Shown here piece after piece: positions 23,315-29,226 of a DNA stretch of 29,368 bases; position 1 is the first letter of the stretch, and each line of letters begins with the position of its first letter. The notes beneath the pieces are model-generated. The model saw only the letters and a program-made list of their open reading frames with translations. It ran no database searches and was not told where the DNA came from. Source of the stretch: a virus; IMG/VR virus record IMGVR_UViG_3300025276_000149, positions 1-29,368 of that record; one strand, written 5' to 3'. A program made the position numbers and the translations under genes.

Positions 23315-24531
23315 TATTCTACATACCTGCTGATCTCAGGCTCAATCTGACAGATCACGCAGCCGTGGTAGCCAGAAAGCTTGTTCTTACTGACATTTAT
23401 GAATCTGGTATGGTCAGGATTATCGTCTTCTGAGGTACTATATTTTGCTATGCCTAGAATCAGATCAGCTTCTGCAGCCTTTCCGGTCTTACTGCCCTCA
23501 AGCATACTGAAATCAATACGGGTTTTACCGTCAGCTTCAGCGGAAGCTTGCGAAACACCAAGCAACGCACAGTCGTGTCGTTTGGCTAGTTCCCTCAAAG
23601 AGCGATATAGTTCACGAATACGCTCATGGCTGGCGTTGTAGTTGCCAGCGATAGAAACCTTATCACTTTGATCTATGATTAAAACGTCCGGTTTTATCTT
23701 CTCGCAATAGGCACTGATGGTATCAATATCCCACTCCTGCACGTCCTTCATAATCAGGCGGTCTTTGATGGAAAGATACTTGCTCATAGCCAAATCAGGG
23801 TTGTCGGCTATTTGCTCACGGGTCATGCCACTGCAGGCTTGGATAGCTCTTAGCTTTGTGCGTGTCGTTTTCTCTTCATTGCCAAGATACAGAACCTTCG
23901 CACCTTGCTGGCAGAAGCCGCCGGGACCAGCACAAAGGGATATCACAAACGCTGATTTACCAGTCTCAGGTCGGGCAAATACAATACCAAACTCCGATGG
24001 ACCGATTCCGTAGACGTTACGAGCCAGTGTCTCAATATTGAATTTCCAGCGATTCTCATCAGATGTCTCTGCTAACAGTTCATAAATATCGTCCGTAGTT
24101 GCGTCACCAAACGAGTCGGGAAGATAGCCATCTCTAGTACGCTCCAGCAATGACTGAAGTCTGGACATTGCCGATACGTCACCTTCGCTCATGTTGATGC
24201 CAAGGTTTGCAATATCTCTGCCGATTTCTCTGCGCCACAAAGTTTCAATTACGTCAGCCGCAACATCTGAGTTAATCGGTTCAATTACTTTTAAGTGTTC
24301 GATTACATCACGAAATTCGGCGCTCTCAGATGCAGTGGCGATTGGGTTATCTGCGACCCACAGCGAGTAAAGATCGTCAGGCTTTAAGTCTGTTTCATAT
24401 TTCTTATGTGCAGAGCTTAATAAGTCAAAAAGCTGTCCTGCATCGTCTGAAAATATAGATTTTCGTAGCTTACCTGTTACTGCCGTATAGTTGTCGTTAA
24501 CTAATAATGATTTTATTAATTGTACTTCCAT
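23314..24531 (-). CDS. Replicative DnaB-like helicase
   Basis: A 405-residue RecA-fold hexameric helicase. Walker A is ARPETGKS (186-193) and LGNEE (216-220) holds the catalytic Glu. Walker B is DVLIIDQSD (282-290) and GVSQ (325-328) is motif H3. A short N-terminal domain of about 150 residues replaces the full DnaB collar. Primase is encoded separately upstream, unlike T7 gp4 where both are fused. AAAGG lies 8 nt before the ATG. It opens the operon after the terminator at 24593. Confidence 0.9.
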   Translation of the reverse strand: MEVQLIKSLLVNDNYTAVTGKLRKSIFSDDAGQLFDLLSSAHKKYETDLKPDDLYSLWVADNPIATASESAEFRDVIEHLKVIEPINSDVAADVIETLWRREIGRDIANLGINMSEGDVSAMSRLQSLLERTRDGYLPDSFGDATTDDIYELLAETSDENRWKFNIETLARNVYGIGPSEFGIVFARPETGKSAFVISLCAGPGGFCQQGAKVLYLGNEEKTTRTKLRAIQACSGMTREQIADNPDLAMSKYLSIKDRLIMKDVQEWDIDTISAYCEKIKPDVLIIDQSDKVSIAGNYNASHERIRELYRSLRELAKRHDCALLGVSQASAEADGKTRIDFSMLEGSKTGKAAEADLILGIAKYSTSEDDNPDHTRFINVSKNKLSGYHGCVICQIEPEISRYVE

Positions 24532-24592
24532 GCTCCCTGCCTTTCTTATGTGGCACTTCTAGGGGAGTAGCTATAACAGCGATTAGGAATAA

Positions 24593-24624
24593 AAAAAGCC
24601 CCAATCTTTCGACTGAGGCTTTTT
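24593..24624 (-). terminator. Rho-independent terminator upstream of the helicase operon
   Basis: AAAAAGCC (24593-24600) pairs with GGCTTTTT (24617-24624), with two further inner pairs. On the minus strand the hairpin is followed by a run of seven T. It separates the primase and small-gene unit from the helicase operon. It may also work on the plus strand. Confidence 0.8.
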
Positions 24625-24652
24625 AATTTATTAATGTATTTAAAACGGTAGT

Positions 24653-24856
24653 TTAGCTATTTCTAAACTTCATAGATTTAATGTCAGGCGTTTGATCGCC
24701 CCGGCGTTCCTTCATATCCACTTGATGAAAAACAACACGTTTGTTGCCTTTTGTGATTGATGCTATCGCCTCTTGAAGTTTAGTCTGCTCCTCAGCAGCT
24801 ATTAAAAAGTCATCTTCGAATTGGTAGTCAATGACTACGATACCTCTGCATTTCAT
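24653..24856 (-). CDS. Small hypothetical protein, 67 residues
   Basis: Begins MKCRGIVVIDYQFEDDFLIA. Two beta-like segments flank an acidic helix (AAEEQTKLQEAIASI), and the end is basic. AAAGGA lies 9 nt before the ATG. A 6-bp hairpin (AGTCGC/GCGACT, 24875-24896) stands directly upstream, its loop containing TCCT, which could pair with the AGGA of the binding site. This hints at translational control. No family recognised; a terminator follows within 30 nt. Confidence 0.65.
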   Translation of the reverse strand: MKCRGIVVIDYQFEDDFLIAAEEQTKLQEAIASITKGNKRVVFHQVDMKERRGDQTPDIKSMKFRNS

Positions 24857-24908
24857 CGTCTTTTCCTTTTTTTAAGTCGCTATAGGAGATGCGACTGATA
24901 CTTTTAAC

Positions 24909-24923
24909 GTAGTGACCCACTAC
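24909..24923. promoter_or_regulatory. Perfect 6-bp dyad, putative operator
   Basis: GTAGTG-ACC-CACTAC lies about 55 nt upstream of the 67-residue gene and touches the end of the 43-residue gene. On the minus strand it includes GTCACTACGTTAA, which differs at two positions from the GTCACTTAGTTAA around the integrase promoter box. Confidence 0.4.
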
Positions 24924-25055
24924 TCACACATTGATCTCGGAACCATGAGTTCCGCCTTTCACATTGCACTGGCTTTTACCAGAGTTTTTATACAGGTGGT
25001 CCGATAGGCTTGTGCCGCCAACTTGTGACGGTCTGCCCGTAGAATCCAGAGGCAT
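24924..25055 (-). CDS. Microprotein, 43 residues, function unknown
   Basis: Begins MPLDSTGRPSQVGGTSLSDH and ends KGGTHGSEINV. AAGG lies 5 nt before the ATG at 25055 and the frame runs to a TGA at 24924-24926. The sequence is polar, glycine- and serine-rich, with one Cys and two His (DHLYKNSGKSQC, GGTHG), and looks like a real small protein rather than chance translation. It lies alone between primase and the 67-residue gene. No family is recognised. Confidence 0.55.
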   Translation of the reverse strand: MPLDSTGRPSQVGGTSLSDHLYKNSGKSQCNVKGGTHGSEINV

Positions 25056-25187
25056 ACTTGCCTTGAATTAAAAGCCCCGATGTATTGATATACGGTCTAA
25101 AAAAAGTACTTTTTATTTTACTGATAGAAGACATTACGGTTAACTTAATTCCTTTCTGAGCGTATGTATAGTCTCGCCCGTCCTTGT

Positions 25188-25958
25188 TTATTTTACTAGG
25201 TTTCTAATTTCACCGCAGGATAAATACTTCAAATCATGTTTGGTTAGTCTGATATTACAATCTATACTTATCTTTCGTAGGAGCATCATTGCTTTAAGTG
25301 ATGCGTCATTGTCAAGTATTAAAGTGCATTTATTATATTTAATGATGGATTTTGCTATGGTCTTTGTTATGTTTGTTCCAAGTAGCGCAACACCTACCAA
25401 GTTTTCGACGTTACTGACGGCACAGGCCGATGCTACATCTTCGACCAGGACGGCATGTATACCTTCTCCTACATGGATTCCTCCAGATACATCTGCGTAA
25501 GTCCACCACTTTGACCTAACAGGCCTCAAAGAGCGTCCCACAGCGCCTGTACCATCTTTATTATAAAAGAGTACTCTATCCTCTTTAACAGCGTACCTGA
25601 TCGCTATGTCACCTCGTTCAAAGGCTGCAAACGAGTTTACTGACTTCAGATATTCAATTGCAGCGGGTACGTTGGTTATCCGAGTCGTAATCTCAGGGAT
25701 AGCTCCATATCTTTGTTTCTTTCTGCCGGTGGCTTGCCCAGATAGATACTGCTTTGCATTTGCAACACTGCGACCTTCGATATGAGAGCCACGCACATTG
25801 CAGGATGCTCTGTAACAATTCCAGACTAGCTTGCCGTCAAACTTATCTATCGTAAATTTATTCTTGCCGCCACAGAATGGGCAGTCCATCGTCTTTCGAT
25901 CCCCGTCTTTTAACCTGACGCTTTTAATTACGGAGATCTGATCTTTGTAGCTATACAC
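25188..25958 (-). CDS. DNA primase with zinc-binding and Toprim domains
   Basis: The start is taken as the GTG at 25958, which overlaps the upstream stop (GTGTATAG) and has AGGA 9 nt before it. A GTG at 25985 is open but has no site. In the longer numbering a zinc motif DCPFCGG ... NCYRASC (Cys35, Cys38, Cys57, Cys62) precedes a Toprim domain with VLVEDVASA (Glu182) and LILDNDASL (Asp225, Asp227). This matches the T7 gp4 primase half, here a separate protein. It makes RNA primers for the helicase-polymerase system. It lies 24 nt from nothing but non-coding sequence downstream. Confidence 0.85.
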   Translation of the reverse strand: MYSYKDQISVIKSVRLKDGDRKTMDCPFCGGKNKFTIDKFDGKLVWNCYRASCNVRGSHIEGRSVANAKQYLSGQATGRKKQRYGAIPEITTRITNVPAAIEYLKSVNSFAAFERGDIAIRYAVKEDRVLFYNKDGTGAVGRSLRPVRSKWWTYADVSGGIHVGEGIHAVLVEDVASACAVSNVENLVGVALLGTNITKTIAKSIIKYNKCTLILDNDASLKAMMLLRKISIDCNIRLTKHDLKYLSCGEIRNLVK

Positions 25959-26190
25959 GTTTGGTGATCCTGAACACCTCACCACAATCTGGGCATAGCT
26001 TCTCGAATATATAGGATCGTTCTGAGTCTATTATTGTACAGCCGGTTAATAGAACCGCTTCGGTCAGATATGCAGCCACCACGGCAGGCTTGCCTTTTAC
26101 TACGGTTACGAAACATTGCTCACATATGAATGTTTTATCTGTTTTAAAATCATCGGCTCCTACAAGCTCTTTGTTTAATTTTTGTGCCAC
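25951..26190 (-). CDS. Small zinc-ribbon-like protein
   Basis: A 79-residue protein starting at a GTG (26190) with GGGAG 8 nt upstream. Two CxxC pairs, CEQC (23-26) and CPDC (66-69), flank a beta-rich middle, as in a zinc ribbon, and the last residues are basic. It is the first gene of the primase unit and overlaps primase by 8 nt, so it may help primer synthesis or bind nucleic acid. No family recognised. Confidence 0.65.
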   Translation of the reverse strand: MAQKLNKELVGADDFKTDKTFICEQCFVTVVKGKPAVVAAYLTEAVLLTGCTIIDSERSYIFEKLCPDCGEVFRITKRV

Positions 26191-26242
26191 TATACTGCTC
26201 CCTTACTTGATAGTATTACTTAACCCAGGGCGGGTCATCCGC

Positions 26243-26270
26243 AGGATAAAGTGATTCGTATATAAGTCAA
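26243..26270 (-). promoter_or_regulatory. Promoter of the zinc-ribbon/primase unit
   Basis: On the minus strand TTGACT (26270-26265), a 16-nt spacer and TATCCT (26248-26243). A TAACTAAG box lies 14 nt upstream of the -35. The ATG-equivalent GTG at 26190 is about 45 nt after the expected start. Confidence 0.55.
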
Positions 26271-26283
26271 GCACATTGTTAGG

Positions 26284-26295
26284 TGGCTTAGTTAT
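26284..26295 (-). promoter_or_regulatory. TAACTAAG box, copy 3 (putative phage operator)
   Basis: ATAACTAAGCCA on the minus strand, upstream of the primase-unit promoter. It keeps the TAACTAAG core but not the TGG/TGA end of the other copies. Confidence 0.4.
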
Positions 26296-26355
26296 GTTCG
26301 AAGTCATTATTTAGCCCTGTAACATATTGTTTTAATTAGGTACTACCAGACCGGA

Positions 26356-26389
26356 TTGGTCGTTGGTTCAAGTCCGACCGGGCCTACCA
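26356..26389 (+). other. attP: attP candidate: 3' end of a tRNA gene
   Basis: These bases fold as the 3' part of a tRNA: variable-loop-like TTGGTC, T stem GTTGG/CCGAC (one G-U) with loop TTCAAGT, then acceptor strand CGGGCCT, discriminator A and CCA. No anticodon arm, D arm or 5' acceptor strand precedes it, so it is not a tRNA gene. A tRNA 3' fragment in a phage with a tyrosine integrase is the classic attP core, which restores the host tRNA on integration. The tRNA species cannot be fixed; the tail resembles tRNA-Ile types. Two other genes lie between it and the integrase gene. Confidence 0.75.
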
Positions 26390-26453
26390 CACCTTGAAAA
26401 CAAACGATTTTTTTCCCTGAGTATAGGAAAGTTACCAAAAGTTGCCGTTTTAG

Positions 26454-27146
26454 TCAAATTAACGAATCCTCAAACCAATTTTTCATTGAGAATATCATTG
26501 GAAATACCGATTCGAGAGCCGTCTTGATCTCACGAGCGAGAACAACATGCTCCCATTGGGTTACATTTTCATCATCACGGACTTCTAAATAATGAAGCCA
26601 TGAACGTAGCGTTCCATTGACGTAAAGTCGGCTCATTGTCAGACCTTCCGGTAGGACAACACGAGCGCATTCTTTAGCCACACCGCTATCTATCATTTCC
26701 TTATAAGCAGCCGTAGCTTGCTCTAGAACTGAATTGGTATTGGTAATGGAAGATGCTTCGATATCATCCGACAGATCATCAACAGAGTTCTGGCGATTTG
26801 TTGTATCTTGGCGGCGAAACTCTCGTGGAGTTGTCTCAATCTCACTCGAATATCTCTGCGAAAACTCTTGGAAGCTAAAACTGCGATGCCGTAAAAGTTG
26901 GCGGGTTATATCCCGTGGGGCTTCGACCTCTACGACTGCATTAGCCATCTCAAAGACGGACCAGTGCTTGTTTCGCATGCAGTACTTTAGCAGGCCATCC
27001 GCAGTGTCGTGATTGTCTTGGTTGCTAGGATTGCTGACCCTCGCCGCATATGCAATCAACTCTTCGCTGGTCTTTGCTGATATGTTACAGGTTGGTTGTG
27101 TCACACCTACAATCTTTGCAGACACTTTCATTTCATTTTTTAACAT
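26454..27146 (-). CDS. thyX: Flavin-dependent thymidylate synthase
   Basis: A 230-residue protein. The signature RHRxxSxxxxSxRY appears as RHRSFSFQEFSQRY (86-99). MSRLYVNGTLRSWLHYLEVR and TQWEHVVLAREI complete the FAD and dUMP sites. It makes dTMP from dUMP using methylenetetrahydrofolate and NAD(P)H through FAD. In this phage it complements RNR and MazG in supplying dNTPs. Start codon M1 overlaps the preceding small gene by 14 nt; a second ATG five codons on is possible. Confidence 0.95.
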   Translation of the reverse strand: MLKNEMKVSAKIVGVTQPTCNISAKTSEELIAYAARVSNPSNQDNHDTADGLLKYCMRNKHWSVFEMANAVVEVEAPRDITRQLLRHRSFSFQEFSQRYSSEIETTPREFRRQDTTNRQNSVDDLSDDIEASSITNTNSVLEQATAAYKEMIDSGVAKECARVVLPEGLTMSRLYVNGTLRSWLHYLEVRDDENVTQWEHVVLAREIKTALESVFPMIFSMKNWFEDSLI

Positions 27147-27282
27147 AGTCAGTCTTTCTTAGTTCAAATCTCACCGCTTGCATCATGTCTATTAATTTCT
27201 CAGTTAGAATTTGACTTGGCTTACCTGTTATGCGCTGGAGTTCTTTTTCCAGCGCTTTTCGGGCTTCATTTACTGATGTCAT
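27133..27282 (-). CDS. Small helical protein between integrase and ThyX, 49 residues
   Basis: Begins MTSVNEARKALEKELQRITG and is charged and helical throughout. GAGG lies 4-5 nt before the ATG at 27282. It overlaps the 3' end of the integrase gene by 17 nt and the thyX start by 14 nt, so all three are probably read in one message. No family recognised. Its place beside the integrase makes an excisionase-like role thinkable, but there is no winged-helix signature. Confidence 0.6.
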   Translation of the reverse strand: MTSVNEARKALEKELQRITGKPSQILTEKLIDMMQAVRFELRKTDYVKK

Positions 27283-28393
27283 GCAGCCTCGCTCCCTCTG
27301 GAGTTACAGGAACCTGTTTAGCGAACCGTTTGTTTACCGCAGCCCCAGCTAACTTCGGGGTCTTGCGTACATAAATAGCCAACACATCCATACTTTTGTG
27401 TCCGGTAACACTACGGAGTTCTGAATTTGTGCAACCAGCTTCTGCCATCTCTGTGGCCCCGCTCCTTCTTAGATCTCGCAACTGAAGGTGTTTCGGTAGC
27501 TTTGCTGCAGTACGAATAGCTCCGGTCTTTTCTGCATAAAGCCAGCGATTATACGGTTTACCCGTGTTTTCATTATACATAATGACATCATGCCAGTTGC
27601 TTCCGGCCTGAGCCTTCGTTAACCGGTCTTTGAGACGTGGGCTTGCAGGAATTTCCATCCATGTCTTGGTCTTTTCTTGCTCAAAACCAAATACCTGTTC
27701 ATGCAGGGTGCTCCAAGTTAGCTGTCGCATGTCGCCAGGCCGCTGGCAGAGATCGTAGCAAAGCAAAGCTATTGTACCTATGGATCCCATCCCCATTTCA
27801 TCTGCCTTATCTACAAACGTATGTACCTGTTTTTCTGTCCAGACGATAGTACGGTCATCCGTTGCTTTTAGGCCCATGCCTTTAAAAGGAAAGGTTTTAA
27901 CGTAACCTAGACGGTCACCTACGTTCCAGATTTTCCTTAGAACCTTGCAAGTCATGTTTGCGGCATGAGGGCTTGTGTTCTTTTTAATCTGGGCAACAAG
28001 CTCCTCTGCCTGCTCCACAGTGATATTGCGAGAAGTCATATCCCCGAGAGCTTTTCTTGATGTACCAATTCGAAGTACCAAAGCTCTGTTAAGTATATCT
28101 TTGTATGTCCGTTTTGAATTCAAGGATAAATTATCCCAAGCTGCGGTCTTCTTGTAGGCAGCTACAAGTCCGAACACACTGTCTTCTTGTATATGAACTT
28201 GACGCTTAACAGTACGTTTATAATCTCTGTATTTATCAGAAATGCTGTAAGCTAACGCCTCGGCTTTGCTATAATCATCGAATTGATCATAGCCTACTTT
28301 TAGAGCCTGTCTTACATAGGACGGCGGATTTACGAGCCATTTGACCGCACCAGACTTCAAAACTTTCCTGCGTAAATACTTTACATGTGCCAT
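27266..28393 (-). CDS. int: Tyrosine recombinase (phage integrase)
   Basis: A 375-residue protein. Residues 1-65 resemble an arm-binding region and residues 70-175 the SAM-like core-binding domain (SLNSKRTYKDILNRAL). Catalytic residues: Arg218 in LCQRPGDMRQLTW, the box II segment LRDLRRSGATEMAEAG (Arg309, with Arg306 where His is usual), His332 in TGHKS, and nucleophile Tyr341 in AIYVRK. GGGAGA lies 5 nt before the ATG. It integrates the genome at a host site, here probably a tRNA gene. Confidence 0.93.
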   Translation of the reverse strand: MAHVKYLRRKVLKSGAVKWLVNPPSYVRQALKVGYDQFDDYSKAEALAYSISDKYRDYKRTVKRQVHIQEDSVFGLVAAYKKTAAWDNLSLNSKRTYKDILNRALVLRIGTSRKALGDMTSRNITVEQAEELVAQIKKNTSPHAANMTCKVLRKIWNVGDRLGYVKTFPFKGMGLKATDDRTIVWTEKQVHTFVDKADEMGMGSIGTIALLCYDLCQRPGDMRQLTWSTLHEQVFGFEQEKTKTWMEIPASPRLKDRLTKAQAGSNWHDVIMYNENTGKPYNRWLYAEKTGAIRTAAKLPKHLQLRDLRRSGATEMAEAGCTNSELRSVTGHKSMDVLAIYVRKTPKLAGAAVNKRFAKQVPVTPEGARLHDISK

Positions 28394-28430
28394 ATCACTC
28401 TCCCTAACTGGCTTTCTAGTACATGAATCA

Positions 28431-28459
28431 CCTTAACTAAGTGACACTACAAGAGTCAA
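28431..28459 (-). promoter_or_regulatory. Integrase promoter
   Basis: On the minus strand TTGACT (28459-28454), then after 17-18 nt a weak TTAAGG or TAAGGT -10. The shared CTTAGTTA box spans the junction of spacer and -10. The ATG is about 30 nt further on. The -10 is poor, so an activator may be needed. Confidence 0.5.
28433..28444 (-). promoter_or_regulatory. TAACTAAG box, copy 4 (putative phage operator)
   Basis: TTAACTAAGTGA on the plus strand, within the leftward integrase promoter, in the same relative orientation as copy 2. Confidence 0.5.
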
Positions 28460-28474
28460 TTACTAAATTAATAC

Positions 28475-28503
28475 TTGGAATCAGTTGATGGCGGTGTTAC
28501 AGT
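28475..28503 (+). promoter_or_regulatory. Candidate promoter of a short plus-strand RNA
   Basis: TTGGAA, 17-nt spacer, TACAGT. It is a moderate sigma70-type match, positioned about 50 nt before a strong plus-strand terminator with no ORF in between. Confidence 0.4.
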
Positions 28504-28509
28504 AATTAA

Positions 28510-28585
28510 AGCAGGCACTCTCCAGGTCTGTTCTTTCTCCCTACTACTTGCCCCCCGTTGAGAAATCTTCGGGGGGTTTTGTTTT
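28510..28585 (+). ncRNA. Candidate small RNA of about 75 nt
   Basis: The region lies between a moderate promoter and an intrinsic terminator on the plus strand and holds no coding sequence. The terminator stem CCCCCCG/CGGGGGG is unusually strong for an otherwise empty interval, which suggests a short transcript. It contains a pyrimidine-rich stretch (TCTGTTCTTTCTCCC) that could pair with purine-rich ribosome sites, for instance the GGGAGA before the integrase ATG. No known RNA family recognised. Confidence 0.4.
28551..28580 (+). terminator. Strong rho-independent terminator, plus strand
   Basis: CCCCCCG (28551-28557) pairs with CGGGGGG (28570-28576) over a 12-nt loop and is followed by TTTTGTTTT. 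There is no T tract in the minus direction, so it serves a plus-strand transcript, though no plus-strand gene precedes it after 14451. Confidence 0.8.
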
Positions 28586-28595
28586 GATTAGGCAC

Positions 28596-28619
28596 AAAAA
28601 AAGGCCCCAAAAAGGCCAA
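28596..28619 (-). terminator. Terminator of the two-gene minus-strand unit
   Basis: On the minus strand GGCC-TTTTTGG-GGCC followed by seven T (28602-28596). The stem is short, extended by A/T pairs. It lies about 25 nt after the stop at 28643. Confidence 0.55.
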
Positions 28620-28621
28620 TT

Positions 28622-28649
28622 TTTACTCGCACGTCAAACACATTATACC
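28622..28649 (-). repeat. 28-nt direct repeat, copy 1
   Basis: Starts TTTACTCGCACGTCAAAC and ends ATTATACC, with two variable bases between. It matches 28981-29008 at 26 of 28 positions. This copy overlaps the stop of the 59-residue gene. Confidence 0.75.
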
Positions 28650-28822
28650 TTAATTATGGCTACAGTGTTGTATGTATCTTGTAAGTCCGGATGAAGAGGT
28701 ACAGCTAGCCCACAACCTTCTAAAACAATTACCGCCTGATCTTGTCGCCGTTGCTCTGCATTCTCACTGGCATCTATTAATGCTTCCCCGATCTGTCTTG
28801 CCTTATTTATATCTAATATCAT
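28643..28822 (-). CDS. Small hypothetical protein, 59 residues
   Basis: Begins MILDINKARQIGEALIDASE; a helical first half is followed by a beta-like second half (QAVIVLEGCGLAVPLHPDL). AAGGGG lies 8 nt before the ATG. The start overlaps the stop of the preceding small gene (ATGA), so the two are translationally coupled. The stop lies inside a direct repeat. No family recognised. Its position in a control-like region next to the integrase suggests an early or regulatory role. Confidence 0.6.
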   Translation of the reverse strand: MILDINKARQIGEALIDASENAEQRRQDQAVIVLEGCGLAVPLHPDLQDTYNTVAIIKV

Positions 28823-28953
28823 ATCAGCACCCCTTGATCTAAGGTGTTGATATTAAAGGACTTAACAATATAGGACACACATACCCAACCTCCCCGAAAA
28901 CGCTGTTGCTCGACCTCCCAAGGGTCTTGCTCTTTGTTTATATAATCAGGCAT
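28819..28953 (-). CDS. Microprotein, 44 residues, coupled to the next gene
   Basis: Begins MPDYINKEQDPWEVEQQRFR and continues GGWVCVSYIVKSFNINTL. The upstream GAAAGA is a weak ribosome site. The stop overlaps the start of the 59-residue gene (ATGA). Looks like a small folded protein with a Trp-rich centre. No family recognised. Confidence 0.5.
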   Translation of the reverse strand: MPDYINKEQDPWEVEQQRFRGGWVCVSYIVKSFNINTLDQGVLI

Positions 28954-28967
28954 TTTGAATTCTTTCA

Positions 28968-28996
28968 ATTTAAAGTTAAATTTACTCGCACGTCAA
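28968..28996 (-). promoter_or_regulatory. Candidate promoter of the two-gene minus-strand unit
   Basis: TTGACG inside repeat copy 2, 17-nt spacer, TTAAAT. The predicted start leaves a leader of only about 8 nt before the ATG, so either the first gene is nearly leaderless or the true start is the TATAAT further upstream in the repeat (29006-29001). Confidence 0.4.
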
Positions 28997-29008
28997 ACGT
29001 ATTATACC
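28981..29008 (-). repeat. 28-nt direct repeat, copy 2
   Basis: Second copy of the 28622-28649 repeat, 359 nt away, on the upstream side of the two small genes. Read on the minus strand it contains GGTATAAT and GTTTGACG, i.e. both -10-like and -35-like hexamers. Confidence 0.75.
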
Positions 29009-29196
29009 CACAATATCTATGCCGATATTCAGGACATAAAGCATACTCTTACTGATCCTAAAAAAAGGCAATAGTTTTTTCAAAAAATATATTTTGCAAA
29101 AAATAAAATTAACTTGAATTATATAAAATAACTCTTTTTATTAATGGCACAGCTAACAGCCTGCAGATTAACCACCTGCAAAAACCAGGCAGCTAG
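29009..29196. other. AT-rich intergenic region upstream of the rightmost gene
   Basis: No ORF supported. Contains A/T tracts and TATA-like sequences around 29113-29125 that could be a plus-strand promoter (TTGCAA near 29093, TATATA/TATAAA near 29120), then nested short inverted repeats (GCCTG/CAGGC, TGCAG/CTGCA) at about 29158-29190 before the leader element. Confidence 0.4.
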
Positions 29197-29226
29197 CTTT
29201 TTGTATAGAGAAAAGGAATCGACCAA
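29197..29226 (+). promoter_or_regulatory. Structured repeat element, copy B (leader of the rightmost gene)
   Basis: Near-identical to 14480-14507. CTTTTT and AAAAGG form a 6-bp stem with the same loop GTATAGAG, and the AAGGAA of the stem is the ribosome site of the ATG at 29226. It may be a control hairpin hiding the ribosome site, or a phage-specific promoter core (TATAGAG). Confidence 0.6.

Noticed and set aside
26330-26395. A complete tRNA gene
   Set aside because: Only the T arm, acceptor 3' strand and CCA are present. The expected anticodon loop lacks T33 and no D arm or 5' strand pairs with it.
29200-29210. A T7-type RNA polymerase promoter from the TATAGAG core
   Set aside because: Only the TATAG initiator part resembles the T7 consensus, and no single-subunit RNA polymerase gene is in the window. 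Kept only as one hypothesis for the repeated element.
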